NCBI GenBank assembly: GCA_020024395.1
Contig: JAHHTV010000001.1
Coordinates: 1 to 31,593 of the forward strand
DNA length: 31,593 bases
Direction of reading: 5' to 3'
Origin: Anaerotignum sp.
Lineage (GTDB): Bacteria; Bacillota; Clostridia; Lachnospirales; Anaerotignaceae
Shown here: positions 24,182-31,593 of the stretch, piece after piece
Position numbering within the stretch: position 1 is the first letter of the stretch
How the letters are laid out: each line of letters opens with the position of its first letter
Translations under genes and position numbers: made by a program
Notes under the pieces: generated by a model
What the model was told of the DNA's origin: nothing
Seen by the model: only the letters and a program-made list of their open reading frames with translations
Database searches by the model: none

Positions 24182-25038
24182 TTTTGTGCCTCCTCTGTTT
24201 GTGCTGCAATGTTGTTTTTGTCAATAACAAGCAATGTGTCTAAATGTTTCATATCAACAGCAGGTTCTATGATGGCATATTTTGTCAAACCATTTGTATC
24301 CGCTTTGATTTCTTTCACTTTTCCGATGGTTAAGCCTGTTGGGTAAATGTCGCTCAAATGAGATGTTACAATTTCGTCACCCACTGCAATTTCTGCTTCT
24401 GCGTCAATATATTCCATTTTGCAAAGTCCTTGGTTCATCAATGTATAATCCCCTTTGACAACGCCAAGGTCACCTGTACGCAAACTCATAGCGGGTACAG
24501 AACTGCGGCTATCCAATATAGATTGTCCTTTTGCATATGTGGCACCGCTTTCCAATACTTTGCCCACCAACCCTTCAGAGGCAGCAAGTACCATATTTGC
24601 TTGCACACCATCAGAAGAACCTTTGTTCAATGTGAATACATCATACAAACTCCCTGGATTTTTGGCAATGATAACCACGCCAAATGTTTTATATTGTGGA
24701 TATTTTTGGGCAATTTTGAGCAAATCAGACAATGTTTTGTTTTCTTCTTCATATAAAGCCAATCGGTTATTTGTGGCTTGTAATGTTTCAATTTCTTGTC
24801 GTAATGCTTCATTTTCTGCCAATATTTCTTGTTTTTCTCGCCGAGAAGAAAGGGTGTCATTAACCCAGCTACCAATACCATCTGTGATTTCTTGAAAGGG
24901 CGTCACAATAAAGCCAAACGCACTTTCCAATGCGGTGGCATTCAATTTTTTGCCGCTGGTAATCAATGCCAGCAAAGCCAGTATCACAATGATACTGGAG
25001 ATAATCATTTTTCTATGTTTTTCAAAAAAAGCAAACAT
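24178..25038 (-). CDS. mreC: rod shape-determining protein MreC
   Basis: 286 residues. A single N-terminal membrane segment (about 11-27) is followed by a coiled coil (about 65-110, rich in Glu, Ala and Leu). The beta-rich MreC core has VVIAKNPGSLYDVFTLNKGSSDGV, EGLVGKVLESGA and GDEIVTSHLSDIYPTGLTIGKV. MreC links MreB filaments to PBP2 outside the membrane. It begins about 30 nt after mreB and overlaps mreD by four bases. Confidence 0.95.
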   Translation of the reverse strand: MFAFFEKHRKMIISSIIVILALLALITSGKKLNATALESAFGFIVTPFQEITDGIGSWVNDTLSSRREKQEILAENEALRQEIETLQATNNRLALYEEENKTLSDLLKIAQKYPQYKTFGVVIIAKNPGSLYDVFTLNKGSSDGVQANMVLAASEGLVGKVLESGATYAKGQSILDSRSSVPAMSLRTGDLGVVKGDYTLMNQGLCKMEYIDAEAEIAVGDEIVTSHLSDIYPTGLTIGKVKEIKADTNGLTKYAIIEPAVDMKHLDTLLVIDKNNIAAQTEEAQN

Positions 25039-25068
25039 TGTAAACGCTCCTTTTTGTACGATTGTGTA

Positions 25069-26097
25069 TTAGAACAACGCTTTTCTGGGAGAAATCAGTA
25101 CATTTCGCAATGTGTCAATATGTTCCAAAACTAAGCCAGTACCCAATGCCACACAGTTTAATGGCTCGTTGGCAATGTGTACAGGCATACCTGTTTCTGC
25201 GGTAATCAGTTCATTCAGACCTCTGAGCAAAGCACCACCACCAGTCAATGTGATACCATATTCCATAACGTCTGCCGCAAGTTCAGGCGGTGTTGCTTCT
25301 AAGGTTTGTTTGATGGTTTCGATAATGGAGGATACAGGTTCATTCAATGCTTCACGAATGTGAATGGAATTGACTTCTATGGTTTTGGGTAAACCAGAAA
25401 CCAAATCACGACCACGAATTTCCATTTTTTCTTCTTGGTCTAATTTATATGCAGAACCGATTGTAATTTTGATTTCTTCTGCAGTACGGTCACCAATGGC
25501 AAGATTGAATTCTTTTTTGATGTAAGCAACAATGGCGTTATCCAAAGAGTCACCAGCAATGCGTAAAGATGTACTTGTAACAATACCACCCAGTGAAATG
25601 ACAGCAACTTCACAAGTACCACCACCAATATCAACAACCATGCTTCCAGCAGGGTCAGCAACAGGCAATCCTGCACCAATCGCTGCAGCCATAGGTTCTT
25701 CAATCAAATACGTATCTTTTTCTTTGGAGCCTGCGGCAATGGCAGCTTCCAAAACAGCTCTTTTTTCCACTTCTGTGACACCAGAAGGCACACAGATTAC
25801 AATTCTTGGTTTGGGTCCAAACATAGAACGTACATAAGCTTTATTGATAAAATAACGTAACATTGCTTGTGTGACATCAAAATCAGCAATGACACCATCT
25901 CTCATTGGGCGGATTGCAACAATGTTGCCGGGTGTACGTCCAATCATTTCTTTGGCTTCGTTCCCAACAGCCAATACCTCTTTTGTTTGTGTGTTGATTG
26001 CAACAACAGATGGTTCATTTACAATAATGCCTTTTTCACGCATGTATACCAGCGTGTTTGCGGTACCCAAGTCAATACCCATGTCTTTGGAAAACAT
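25069..26097 (-). CDS. mreB: rod shape-determining actin homologue MreB
   Basis: 342 residues, full length. MreB forms membrane-bound filaments that orient side-wall synthesis. Phosphate 1 loop [13 protein letters not shown] (about 6-18), [18 protein letters not shown], phosphate 2 region [21 protein letters not shown] and adenosine loop [13 protein letters not shown] are present. The N-terminal MFSKDMG could help membrane binding. It heads the long cell-shape operon and has a strong promoter at 26189-26217. Confidence 0.97.
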   Translation of the reverse strand: MFSKDMGIDLGTANTLVYMREKGIIVNEPSVVAINTQTKEVLAVGNEAKEMIGRTPGNIVAIRPMRDGVIADFDVTQAMLRYFINKAYVRSMFGPKPRIVICVPSGVTEVEKRAVLEAAIAAGSKEKDTYLIEEPMAAAIGAGLPVADPAGSMVVDIGGGTCEVAVISLGGIVTSTSLRIAGDSLDNAIVAYIKKEFNLAIGDRTAEEIKITIGSAYKLDQEEKMEIRGRDLVSGLPKTIEVNSIHIREALNEPVSSIIETIKQTLEATPPELAADVMEYGITLTGGGALLRGLNELITAETGMPVHIANEPLNCVALGTGLVLEHIDTLRNVLISPRKALF

Positions 26098-26188
26098 AAA
26101 TTAAAATTACCCCTTTCTATGGCACAAAACCAATTTGTATGGTCTGTCATATCATATTTATTCTATTAAGATTTCAAGTCTATTCTTA

Positions 26189-26217
26189 ATCATACCTTTT
26201 TTTTAATCATTTTTCAA
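26189..26217 (-). promoter_or_regulatory. sigma-A-type promoter for the mreBCD-mrdA-min-rodA cluster
   Basis: On the minus strand TTGAAA (26212-26217), 17 nt, TATGAT (26189-26194). A second TTGAAA/TATGAT pair lies just downstream, but with only 15 nt between. The leader to mreB is about 85 nt. Confidence 0.7.
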
Positions 26218-26273
26218 TAAAAAACAAATGAGAAATCAGAAAAAACAACATTTTTTGCAGAAAAAAATGGCAG

Positions 26274-26312
26274 AAAAAAACCGTCGCTCCAAGTTTTCCC
26301 CGAAACAGACGG
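26274..26312 (-). terminator. intrinsic terminator after the DUF4321 gene
   Basis: On the minus strand CCGTC (26308-26312) pairs with GACGG (26281-26285), extended by a weak inner stem with G-U pairs and followed by T7. It separates the DUF4321 unit from the mreB promoter. Confidence 0.7.
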
Positions 26313-26319
26313 ATATTTT

Positions 26320-26577
26320 TTATAATTTGCGATAAACAAAACAGGCAAGCAATATACCAAATATGCCTGCAACGGTAAAGCGAATGCTAAAACCAAGCTG
26401 TAATGTAAAAACGCCCATATCCAAAACCAAAGGTTCAGTCAGACCGATGTTTTTGCCGTATGCCAAAAACCCTAGTGTGGGGGAGTGGACGGCAAGTTGT
26501 GCAAAAAAACCACCCAATATTACACCTGCAAGCATAAGCAACAATAAAGTACCAACGGATTGACTGTTTCCTCTCAT
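26320..26577 (-). CDS. DUF4321 small membrane protein
   Basis: 85 residues with two hydrophobic segments (about 11-28 and 60-82). MRGNSQSVGTLLLLMLAGVILGGFF at the start (a helix with a Gly-rich end) and FSIRFTVAGIFGILLACFVYRKL at the end match DUF4321, a clostridial family with no known function that I recall being found next to mreB. ATG 26577 is chosen over the in-frame ATG at 26592, because GGAGGG (26583-26588) then serves as ribosome binding site. It has its own promoter and terminator and so is a single-gene unit between rnf and mre. Confidence 0.8.
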   Translation of the reverse strand: MRGNSQSVGTLLLLMLAGVILGGFFAQLAVHSPTLGFLAYGKNIGLTEPLVLDMGVFTLQLGFSIRFTVAGIFGILLACFVYRKL

Positions 26578-26605
26578 ATGTTTCCCTCCCATTGTGTTTG
26601 AAAAA

Positions 26606-26634
26606 AGTATAACATATTTTTCAAATAGGGTAAA
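26606..26634 (-). promoter_or_regulatory. sigma-A-type promoter for the DUF4321 gene
   Basis: On the minus strand TTTACC (26629-26634), 17 nt, TATACT (26606-26611). The leader would be about 20 nt, ending with the GGAGGG ribosome binding site. Confidence 0.7.
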
Positions 26635-26650
26635 GGGGAGAAAACAGAAA

Positions 26651-26675
26651 AAAACAGGGTAAAAACTCCTGTTTT
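26651..26675 (-). terminator. second, weaker terminator-like hairpin after rnfB
   Basis: AAAACAGG (26651-26658) and CCTGTTTT (26668-26675) form a stem; on the minus strand a T-rich tract follows. It lies about 35 nt beyond the main rnfB terminator and may back it up. Confidence 0.5.
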
Positions 26676-26710
26676 CTGCGAAATATTGCCAAAAGTGACA
26701 GTGGTTAAAA

Positions 26711-26744
26711 AAACGGACAAAACCGTTTTTGGTTTTGCCCGTTT
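26711..26744 (-). terminator. main intrinsic terminator of the rnf operon
   Basis: AAACGGACAAAACC (26711-26724) pairs with GGTTTTGCCCGTTT (26731-26744) over 14 bp with one G-U; on the minus strand it runs into a T tract. It ends the rnfCDGEAB transcript. Confidence 0.92.
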
Positions 26745-26754
26745 GTCTACAAAA

Positions 26755-27672
26755 TTATTCAGCAGGTTTTTCTTCAGCTTTAGGAGCTTCTGCCTTAGGA
26801 GCTTCTGCCGCAGGTGCAGGAGCTGCTTTGGGAGCTGCGGCTGGTGCGGGTTTTGCGTCTGCTGCGACAGTAGGTCTTTTACCTGTGATAACACCTTTTG
26901 GACATTTGTTTGCACAAATACCGCAAGATTTACATTTTGTGTAATCAATCACTGCAATATTATCAATGACATGAATTGCATCGAAAGGACAATTCTTTTC
27001 ACAGATTTTACAAGAAATACAACCAACAGAGCAAGCCTGCATAACAACTTTACCCAAGTCTTTGGAAGAACATTGTACTTTGATTTTGTTTTTCGCAGGC
27101 AACAATTCAATCAAATGTTTAGGGCAAGCAGATACACATTGTCCACAAGCCACACATTTTTCTTTGTCTACTACTGCAATGCCGTCGATGATTTCGATAG
27201 CACCAAAGCCACAAGCTTTCAAACAACTGCCAAGACCCAGACAGCCATAGTTACAGGTTTTGGAACCGCCACCTGCAAGCTGTACAGCCATGTTACAGTC
27301 ATCAATACCAAAGTATTCATATTTAGATTTTGCTTTTTCGCAAGTACCACCACATTTTACAAATGCAGCCACAGGTTCAGAAGAAGATGCTTCAATCCCC
27401 ATGATACCACCAATTTTTTCAGCAACTGCAGAGCCACCAACAGGGCAAGCAGTGATTGGTGCTGTACCTGCTGCGATTGCTGCTGCACAACCGCCACAAC
27501 CAGGGAAACCACAACCACCACAGTTTGCCCCGGGCAGTGCTTCTAAGATTTCACCAATTTTGGGGTCTTCTTCTACATAGAAAAGTTCACCCGCAACGCC
27601 AAGGCCTGCTCCAAAAACAACACCAAGGCCACCGATACTCAGTATCGGATTTATGATATTCATAATGTCCAT
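26755..27672 (-). CDS. rnfB: Rnf complex subunit RnfB, multi-cluster ferredoxin-type protein
   Basis: 305 residues. RnfB is thought to take electrons from reduced ferredoxin into the membrane-bound Rnf complex, which reduces NAD+ and pumps Na+ or H+. It has an N-terminal membrane helix (about 7-27), a 4Fe-4S region with CGGCGFPGCGGC and a later Cys (about 49-77), a second Cys-rich region (CNYGCLGLGSCLKACG), and three ferredoxin-like motifs: CVACGQCVSACP, CISCKICEKNCP and CKSCGICANKCP. The clusters number about six, as in acetogen RnfB. The C-terminus is a tail of about 33 residues made almost only of Ala, Pro, Lys and Glu. ATG 27672 is chosen over GTG 27681 because of AAGGAG spacing. Confidence 0.95.
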   Translation of the reverse strand: MDIMNIINPILSIGGLGVVFGAGLGVAGELFYVEEDPKIGEILEALPGANCGGCGFPGCGGCAAAIAAGTAPITACPVGGSAVAEKIGGIMGIEASSSEPVAAFVKCGGTCEKAKSKYEYFGIDDCNMAVQLAGGGSKTCNYGCLGLGSCLKACGFGAIEIIDGIAVVDKEKCVACGQCVSACPKHLIELLPAKNKIKVQCSSKDLGKVVMQACSVGCISCKICEKNCPFDAIHVIDNIAVIDYTKCKSCGICANKCPKGVITGKRPTVAADAKPAPAAAPKAAPAPAAEAPKAEAPKAEEKPAE

Positions 27673-27690
27673 TTTTGTCACACTCCTTGT

Positions 27691-28269
27691 TTACAGTTTA
27701 ATCAGACCGGAGAAGCCTAAGAATGCAATAGACATCAAGCCGGCTGTAATCAGTGCCATTGGGAAACCATCGAATGCTTTTGGTGTATCGTTATCTTCAA
27801 TTCTTTCACGAATACCAGCAAACAGTATGATTGCCAAGGCAAACCCTGTTGCACCACCAAAACCGTTTAATACAGATTCGATGAAGTTATATTCTTTTTG
27901 CATATTCAATACGGCAACACCCAAAACCGCACAGTTTGTGGTAATCAAAGGCAAAAATACGCCCAATGCTTGATACAAAGCAGGAGCTGCTTTTTTCAAG
28001 AACATTTCTACAAACTGTACCAAAGATGCAATAACCAGAATGAATGCGATGTTGTACAAATATTCAATGTGCAAAGGCACTAAAATCAAGTTGTATACCA
28101 AATATGCAACCGCAGAAGCCAATGACATAACGAAAATTACGGCAACGCCCATGCCGGCAGCTGTTTCTACTTTTTTAGAAACGCCGAGGAAGGGGCAGAT
28201 ACCTAAGAATTGGGACAAAACGTAGTTGTTTACAAAAATCCCTGCCAAAATCAGCAATATCAAATTCAT
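27691..28269 (-). CDS. rnfA: Rnf complex membrane subunit RnfA
   Basis: 192 residues, six hydrophobic segments. RnfA and RnfE are inverted-topology homologues that form the membrane core and are thought to carry a 2Fe-2S centre between them. Cys residues are seen in [12 protein letters not shown] near residue 25 and in [13 protein letters not shown] near residue 111. [17 protein letters not shown] near the C-terminus is also typical. It starts after AAGGAGGGG, about 14 nt from rnfE, and rnfB follows after 18 nt. Confidence 0.96.
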   Translation of the reverse strand: MNLILLILAGIFVNNYVLSQFLGICPFLGVSKKVETAAGMGVAVIFVMSLASAVAYLVYNLILVPLHIEYLYNIAFILVIASLVQFVEMFLKKAAPALYQALGVFLPLITTNCAVLGVAVLNMQKEYNFIESVLNGFGGATGFALAIILFAGIRERIEDNDTPKAFDGFPMALITAGLMSIAFLGFSGLIKL

Positions 28270-28283
28270 CTATTTTCCCCTCC

Positions 28284-28883
28284 TTATGCTTTCTTTTTGT
28301 TTCTGAAATGGTTCAGTGCAGCCATCAGACAACCCAATGTGAAGAACGCACCGGGAGCCATAACGAACAGCAGTGTTCTAGGGAATGCTTCGGGCAGTAT
28401 TGTCACATCAAAGAGTGTACCTGCACCGATGAATTCACGAACCAGACCCAGAACGCCCAGACCAAGTGTGAAACCAAGACCCATACCAATACCGTCAAAT
28501 GCAGAAGCGATGGGACCATTCTTGGAAGCAAATGCTTCTGCTCTTGCCAGAATCAAGCAGTTAACAACGATCAGAGGGATGTAAAGACCCAGGGATGCGT
28601 TGAGGGCAGGCAGATATGCCTGCAACAAAAATTGAATAATAGTAACAAATGTTGCAATAACAACGATAAAGCAAGGAATTCTAACTTTATCGGGAATTAC
28701 TTTTCTCAACAGGGAGATGAAGATATTTGCAAAAATCAAAACCGCTGTTGTAGACAAACCCATGCCGATACCATTGATTGCAGAACTGGTAACAGCCAAT
28801 GTAGGACACATACCGATAACCTGCACAAAAGTAGGGTTTTCATTGATAATACCGTTTTTCAGTATTTTGATAGGGTTAGCCAT
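28284..28883 (-). CDS. rnfE: Rnf complex membrane subunit RnfE
   Basis: 199 residues, about six hydrophobic segments, homologous to RnfA. The N-terminal KILKNGIINENPTFVQVIGMCPTLAVTSS contains the conserved Cys after the first amphipathic helix, and PLIVVNCLILARAEAFASKNG contains the second. The start codon shares a base with the rnfG stop (TAATG), so the two are coupled. It provides half of the central membrane iron-sulfur site with RnfA (family knowledge). Confidence 0.96.
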   Translation of the reverse strand: MANPIKILKNGIINENPTFVQVIGMCPTLAVTSSAINGIGMGLSTTAVLIFANIFISLLRKVIPDKVRIPCFIVVIATFVTIIQFLLQAYLPALNASLGLYIPLIVVNCLILARAEAFASKNGPIASAFDGIGMGLGFTLGLGVLGLVREFIGAGTLFDVTILPEAFPRTLLFVMAPGAFFTLGCLMAALNHFRNKKKA

Positions 28884-29422
28884 TAGTTAGCACCTCCGTT
28901 CGCTGCGACCCAATCCAATGCTTCCTGTGCACCGCTGCAAACAGCTCTGGAAGTGATTGTGGAGCTTGTAATTGGCACGATTTCGCCACCGTCTTTTGTA
29001 ACGGTAACTGTACCAGATTTTCCTGTAAATTGTTCATAGAAATCTGGTTCTGTGGATTTTGCACCCAAACCAGGTGTTTCAGAGTGTCCTGTAACACGTA
29101 AGCCAGTGATTGTGCCTTCTGCGTCAATACCAACCATTGTATTTACTGCACCACCAAAACCACCAGGAGCAGTTGTTACAACAAAACCACCGTTGTCTGC
29201 TTGATATACAGCAGTGATGGTACCTGTTTTTTCTACGTCTGTCAATTCTTCAAAAGAAGATGCATCAGGCATAACCGCCTGCATGGAAGCATTCAGTGTT
29301 TTTTCGTTCTGAATTCTAATAGGTTCTGCTGTGATTTCGGAAACTGCACCCAAACATGCTGCGGCAACAGCAGAAATCAGCAAAAGCATTCCTGCGGGTT
29401 TAATAATTTCTTTTGCGTTCAT
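28883..29422 (-). CDS. rnfG: Rnf complex FMN-binding subunit RnfG
   Basis: 179 residues. One N-terminal membrane helix (about 10-28) anchors an extracytoplasmic domain that in the family carries FMN covalently bound to a Thr. The FMN-binding domain is seen as GLRVTGHSETPGLGAKSTEPDFYEQF, with the acceptor motif near the C-terminus in ITSSTITSRAV; a Thr in this segment is the expected attachment site. The flavin transferase ApbE is not in the window. It starts after GGAGG and lies three bases after rnfD. Confidence 0.94.
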   Translation of the reverse strand: MNAKEIIKPAGMLLLISAVAAACLGAVSEITAEPIRIQNEKTLNASMQAVMPDASSFEELTDVEKTGTITAVYQADNGGFVVTTAPGGFGGAVNTMVGIDAEGTITGLRVTGHSETPGLGAKSTEPDFYEQFTGKSGTVTVTKDGGEIVPITSSTITSRAVCSGAQEALDWVAANGGAN

Positions 29423-29425
29423 GCT

Positions 29426-30388
29426 TTATTTCGCCTCCTTCACTTTTGGTAATGCACCAAAGATTTTTGGTTCTGTAAATCTTTCAATCAGAGGCACAGC
29501 CAAGTTCATAATCAATATGGAGTAAGATACACCTTCTGGATAACCACCAAATATTCTTATCAATGTGGTAATCAAACCACAGCCGATTGCGAATATGATT
29601 TGACCTTTTGGTGTAACAGGAGAAGAAGCATAGTCAGTTGCCATGAAGAAAGCACCCAACATCAAACCACCAGCAAAAATTTCATATACAGGTTCACGCA
29701 AACCATTTCTGCCGATTGCTGCTGTCAATATGAATACAGTTGCTATGTAGATTACAGGGATTTTCCAGCTGATTACGTGTTTTGCAATCAGATAGATACC
29801 ACCGATAATCAATGCAACAGCACAAGTTTCACCAATACAACCACCAATGTTTGTACCAAGCAATACATCAGCCAAAGATGCATCAGGCATTACGCCGCCT
29901 TTTAATGTTGCCAAAGGTGTTGCAACAGTTACAGCATCTGCGCCAGTAAAACCAACAGGTGCTGTCCATGTTGTCATTTCTGTTGGATAAGAAGCCAACA
30001 AGAACGCTCTGCCAGCAAGTGCAGGGTTGATAAAGTTTTGACCCAAACCACCAAAAAGTTGTTTTGCAAATATAATTGCAAATGCACTACCAACGATAGG
30101 TACCCAAACAGGTGCAGACGCAGGTAAGTTCATTGCCAAAAGCAAACCAGTTACCACTGCGGACAAATCGCTGATGGTGACAGGTTTTTTCAATAATGTT
30201 TGATACAGCCATTCAAAGAATACGCTGGAAACAATGGCAGCCACAATCAATATCAATGCAGGCACACCAAAATAAAAGATACCCATCGCTGTTGCGGGAA
30301 CCAAAGCAATAATCACATCACGCATAATGCTTTGGATAGACTCTTTAGAACGCACGTGAGGGGTACCGGATACTACAAAATTAGACAT
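29426..30388 (-). CDS. rnfD: Rnf complex FMN-binding membrane subunit RnfD
   Basis: 320 residues, eight to ten hydrophobic segments. RnfD, like RnfG, carries covalent FMN and is part of the electron path and ion-pumping core. The N-terminal SNFVVSGTPHVRSKESIQSIMRDVIIAL, the segment GQNFINPALAGRAFLLASYP and FFMATDYASSPVTPKGQ are strong landmarks. The FMN-accepting Thr is expected in the region GADAVTVATPLATLKGG. It starts after a GGGGGAG and lies 18 nt after rnfC. Confidence 0.96.
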   Translation of the reverse strand: MSNFVVSGTPHVRSKESIQSIMRDVIIALVPATAMGIFYFGVPALILIVAAIVSSVFFEWLYQTLLKKPVTISDLSAVVTGLLLAMNLPASAPVWVPIVGSAFAIIFAKQLFGGLGQNFINPALAGRAFLLASYPTEMTTWTAPVGFTGADAVTVATPLATLKGGVMPDASLADVLLGTNIGGCIGETCAVALIIGGIYLIAKHVISWKIPVIYIATVFILTAAIGRNGLREPVYEIFAGGLMLGAFFMATDYASSPVTPKGQIIFAIGCGLITTLIRIFGGYPEGVSYSILIMNLAVPLIERFTEPKIFGALPKVKEAK

Positions 30389-30406
30389 TCTTTATTCTCC
30401 CCCTTC

Positions 30407-31593
30407 TTAGTTCTTTTCGGCTTTTGCTTTCGCTTCTGCTTCAGCTTTTGCTCTTGCTGCAGCAGCGGCTGCTGCTTTTTTGCCTGCTTCGATTTTCTTT
30501 ACAGCACGAATGGACTGTGCAAGTTGACGTTTTGCTGGACACTCATAAGAACAGCTGCCACATTCGATACAATCCAAACCATGATGTTTTACGAAACCTT
30601 CACCATCACCTTTTAATGCTTTTGCATTCAGCAAGAAAGGCTGCAGACCCATTGGACAGTGGTCTACACATTTTGCACAACGGATACAGTTTCTTTCTTC
30701 AGGAATGAATGCTTCTTCTTTTGTAAAGCACAGCAAACCAGAAGTTGTTTTTACAGACGCAACGTCCAGTGTGTACAGTGTGGGACCCATCATAGGACCA
30801 CCAGCAATCAGTTTTACAGGAGGTGTGTCTTCTTTGAAACCACCAATGGCATCTACCAAATCTCTCAGTGTCATACCAATTCGGATTTTGTAGTTACCAG
30901 GGTTTTTGATACCTTGACCAGAAACAGTTACAATTCTTCTCATCAAAGGTCTGCCTTTGCAGATAGCTCTTTCGATTGCCAAAACAGTATCTACGTTATC
31001 TACAATACATCCAGCACTTGCAGGCAATGCACCAGATTTTACTTCTCTTTTTGTGATTGCATAAATCAAGTGTTTTTCAGAACCTTGTGGGAATTTTGTC
31101 ACCAAAGGTTGTACTGTGATGTTGTCAATGCCTTCACAAGCTTTTGTCATTGCTTCGATGGCTTTTGGTTTGTTCATTTCGATACCAATGACACCTTTTG
31201 CATTGGGGTGCAGTTTGAGCATGATTTGCAACCCTTTGACAATTCTTGCAGGTTCTTCAAGCATCAAACGGTAGTCGCAAGTCAAATAAGGCTCACATTC
31301 TGCCGCATTGATTAAGATATGGTCGATAGGAGTATCTTTGGGAGGGTTGAGTTTTACGTGTGTAGGGAAACCTGCACCACCAAGACCAACAACACCGGCT
31401 TCTTTGATAGCAGCCAAAATTTCATCATTGGACATAGTTGTGTAATCTCTGCCCTGATTTAAGCCTTCGATTTCTTCCATTTTGCCATCGTTTTTGACAA
31501 CAATAGCTTTTACCATAGCACCGCCTGGTACCAACATTGGTCTAATATCCACAACTTCACCAGAAACGCTGGCAAAGATAGGAGAAGACATAA
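30407..31593 (-). CDS. rnfC: Rnf complex NADH-interacting subunit RnfC, N-terminus beyond the window
   Basis: About 395 residues are in the window. The frame is open at the right edge, and the first in-frame ATG (31591) is internal: the sequence SSPIFASVSGEVVDI corresponds to the middle of the usual N-terminal part (SAPVHASVSG in relatives), so some 60 residues are missing. RnfC binds FMN and NAD(H). The glycine-rich EAGVVGLGGAGFPTHVK, the EPYLTCDYRLMLE segment and two 4Fe-4S motifs, CIRCAKCVDHCP and CIECGSCSYECP, are clear. The C-terminus ends in an Ala/Lys/Glu-rich tail of about 30 residues. It heads the order rnfC-D-G-E-A-B, typical for clostridia. Confidence 0.95.
   Translation of the reverse strand, partial: MSSPIFASVSGEVVDIRPMLVPGGAMVKAIVVKNDGKMEEIEGLNQGRDYTTMSNDEILAAIKEAGVVGLGGAGFPTHVKLNPPKDTPIDHILINAAECEPYLTCDYRLMLEEPARIVKGLQIMLKLHPNAKGVIGIEMNKPKAIEAMTKACEGIDNITVQPLVTKFPQGSEKHLIYAITKREVKSGALPASAGCIVDNVDTVLAIERAICKGRPLMRRIVTVSGQGIKNPGNYKIRIGMTLRDLVDAIGGFKEDTPPVKLIAGGPMMGPTLYTLDVASVKTTSGLLCFTKEEAFIPEERNCIRCAKCVDHCPMGLQPFLLNAKALKGDGEGFVKHHGLDCIECGSCSYECPAKRQLAQSIRAVKKIEAGKKAAAAAAARAKAEAEAKAKAEKN

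Noticed and set aside
26686..27546. 286-residue Cys/Thr-rich open frame on the plus strand
   Set aside because: It lies entirely antisense to rnfB and its terminator; its composition is the mirror of the Gly/Ala/Cys-rich RnfB codons, and no ribosome binding site is seen.
28308..28886. 192-residue plus-strand open frame rich in Cys, Asn and Gln
   Set aside because: Antisense shadow of rnfE with no recognisable family and no start context.
30659..31315. 218-residue plus-strand open frame
   Set aside because: Antisense to rnfC; Cys/Phe-rich nonsense composition expected from reversed RnfC codons.
31589..31591. ATG at 31591 as the true rnfC start
   Set aside because: The protein would lack the conserved N-terminal part, no ribosome binding site can be seen, and the frame stays open to the window edge.
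1..31593. CRISPR arrays, tRNA/rRNA genes, insertion sequences, phage genes
   Set aside because: I looked for regular repeats, tRNA-like cloverleaf ends, transposase or integrase motifs and found none; nearly all sequence is accounted for by conserved chromosomal genes.

Overview
The window is a 31.6 kb low-GC chromosomal segment of an anaerobic, endospore-forming member of the Clostridia. This is inferred from the spore germination and sporulation genes (gerABC, spoIIR, sleB), a six-gene Rnf complex, clostridial-type small families (a CD1247-like zinc protein, DUF4321) and Bacillota-style promoters and ribosome binding sites. A Lachnospirales/Anaerotignum-like host is my best guess, but I cannot confirm it. 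Nothing indicates a phage, plasmid, insertion sequence, CRISPR array, tRNA or rRNA.

Layout. (1) 1-5303: short, mostly housekeeping transcription units on alternating strands: an M29 aminopeptidase (cut by the left edge), a NifX-like protein with the YqeG phosphatase, elongation factor P with a CD1247-like protein, a secreted orphan, a hotdog thioesterase and xanthine phosphoribosyltransferase. Several strong sigma-A-type promoters (TTGACA/TTGAAA/TTTACA with 17-nt spacers) and bidirectional terminators can be read directly. (2) 5304-11612, plus strand: a zinc-ribbon protein, an FMN-riboswitch-like leader ending in a terminator in front of a MATE efflux pump, a YibQ-type deacetylase-fold protein, RecU, and the TldD/TldE protease pair. 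(3) 11674-16877, plus strand: a sporulation/germination cluster, gerA-gerB-gerC-spoIIR-sleB, with a plausible sigma-G promoter in front and a terminator behind.

(4) 16889-26217, minus strand: a cell-shape and division cluster read mreB-mreC-mreD-mrdA(PBP2)-minC-minD-minE-rodA-mgsA-like-DUF1294. It couples the elongasome (MreBCD, PBP2, RodA) to the Min septum-placement system. (5) 26274-26634: a one-gene DUF4321 unit with its own promoter and terminator. (6) 26711-31593, minus strand: rnfC-D-G-E-A-B, the ferredoxin:NAD+ oxidoreductase ion pump; rnfC is cut by the right edge.

The most interesting element is the leader at 5785-5979. It has the FMN riboswitch core, but the usual GGGGCA joining segment reads GAGAAU and the P2/P6 lobe is altered, and it precedes a drug/metabolite exporter rather than riboflavin genes. 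That matches the rare FMN-riboswitch variants reported in C. difficile and relatives, thought to sense flavin breakdown products. Second is a methylglyoxal-synthase-like protein that has lost most of its catalytic residues.
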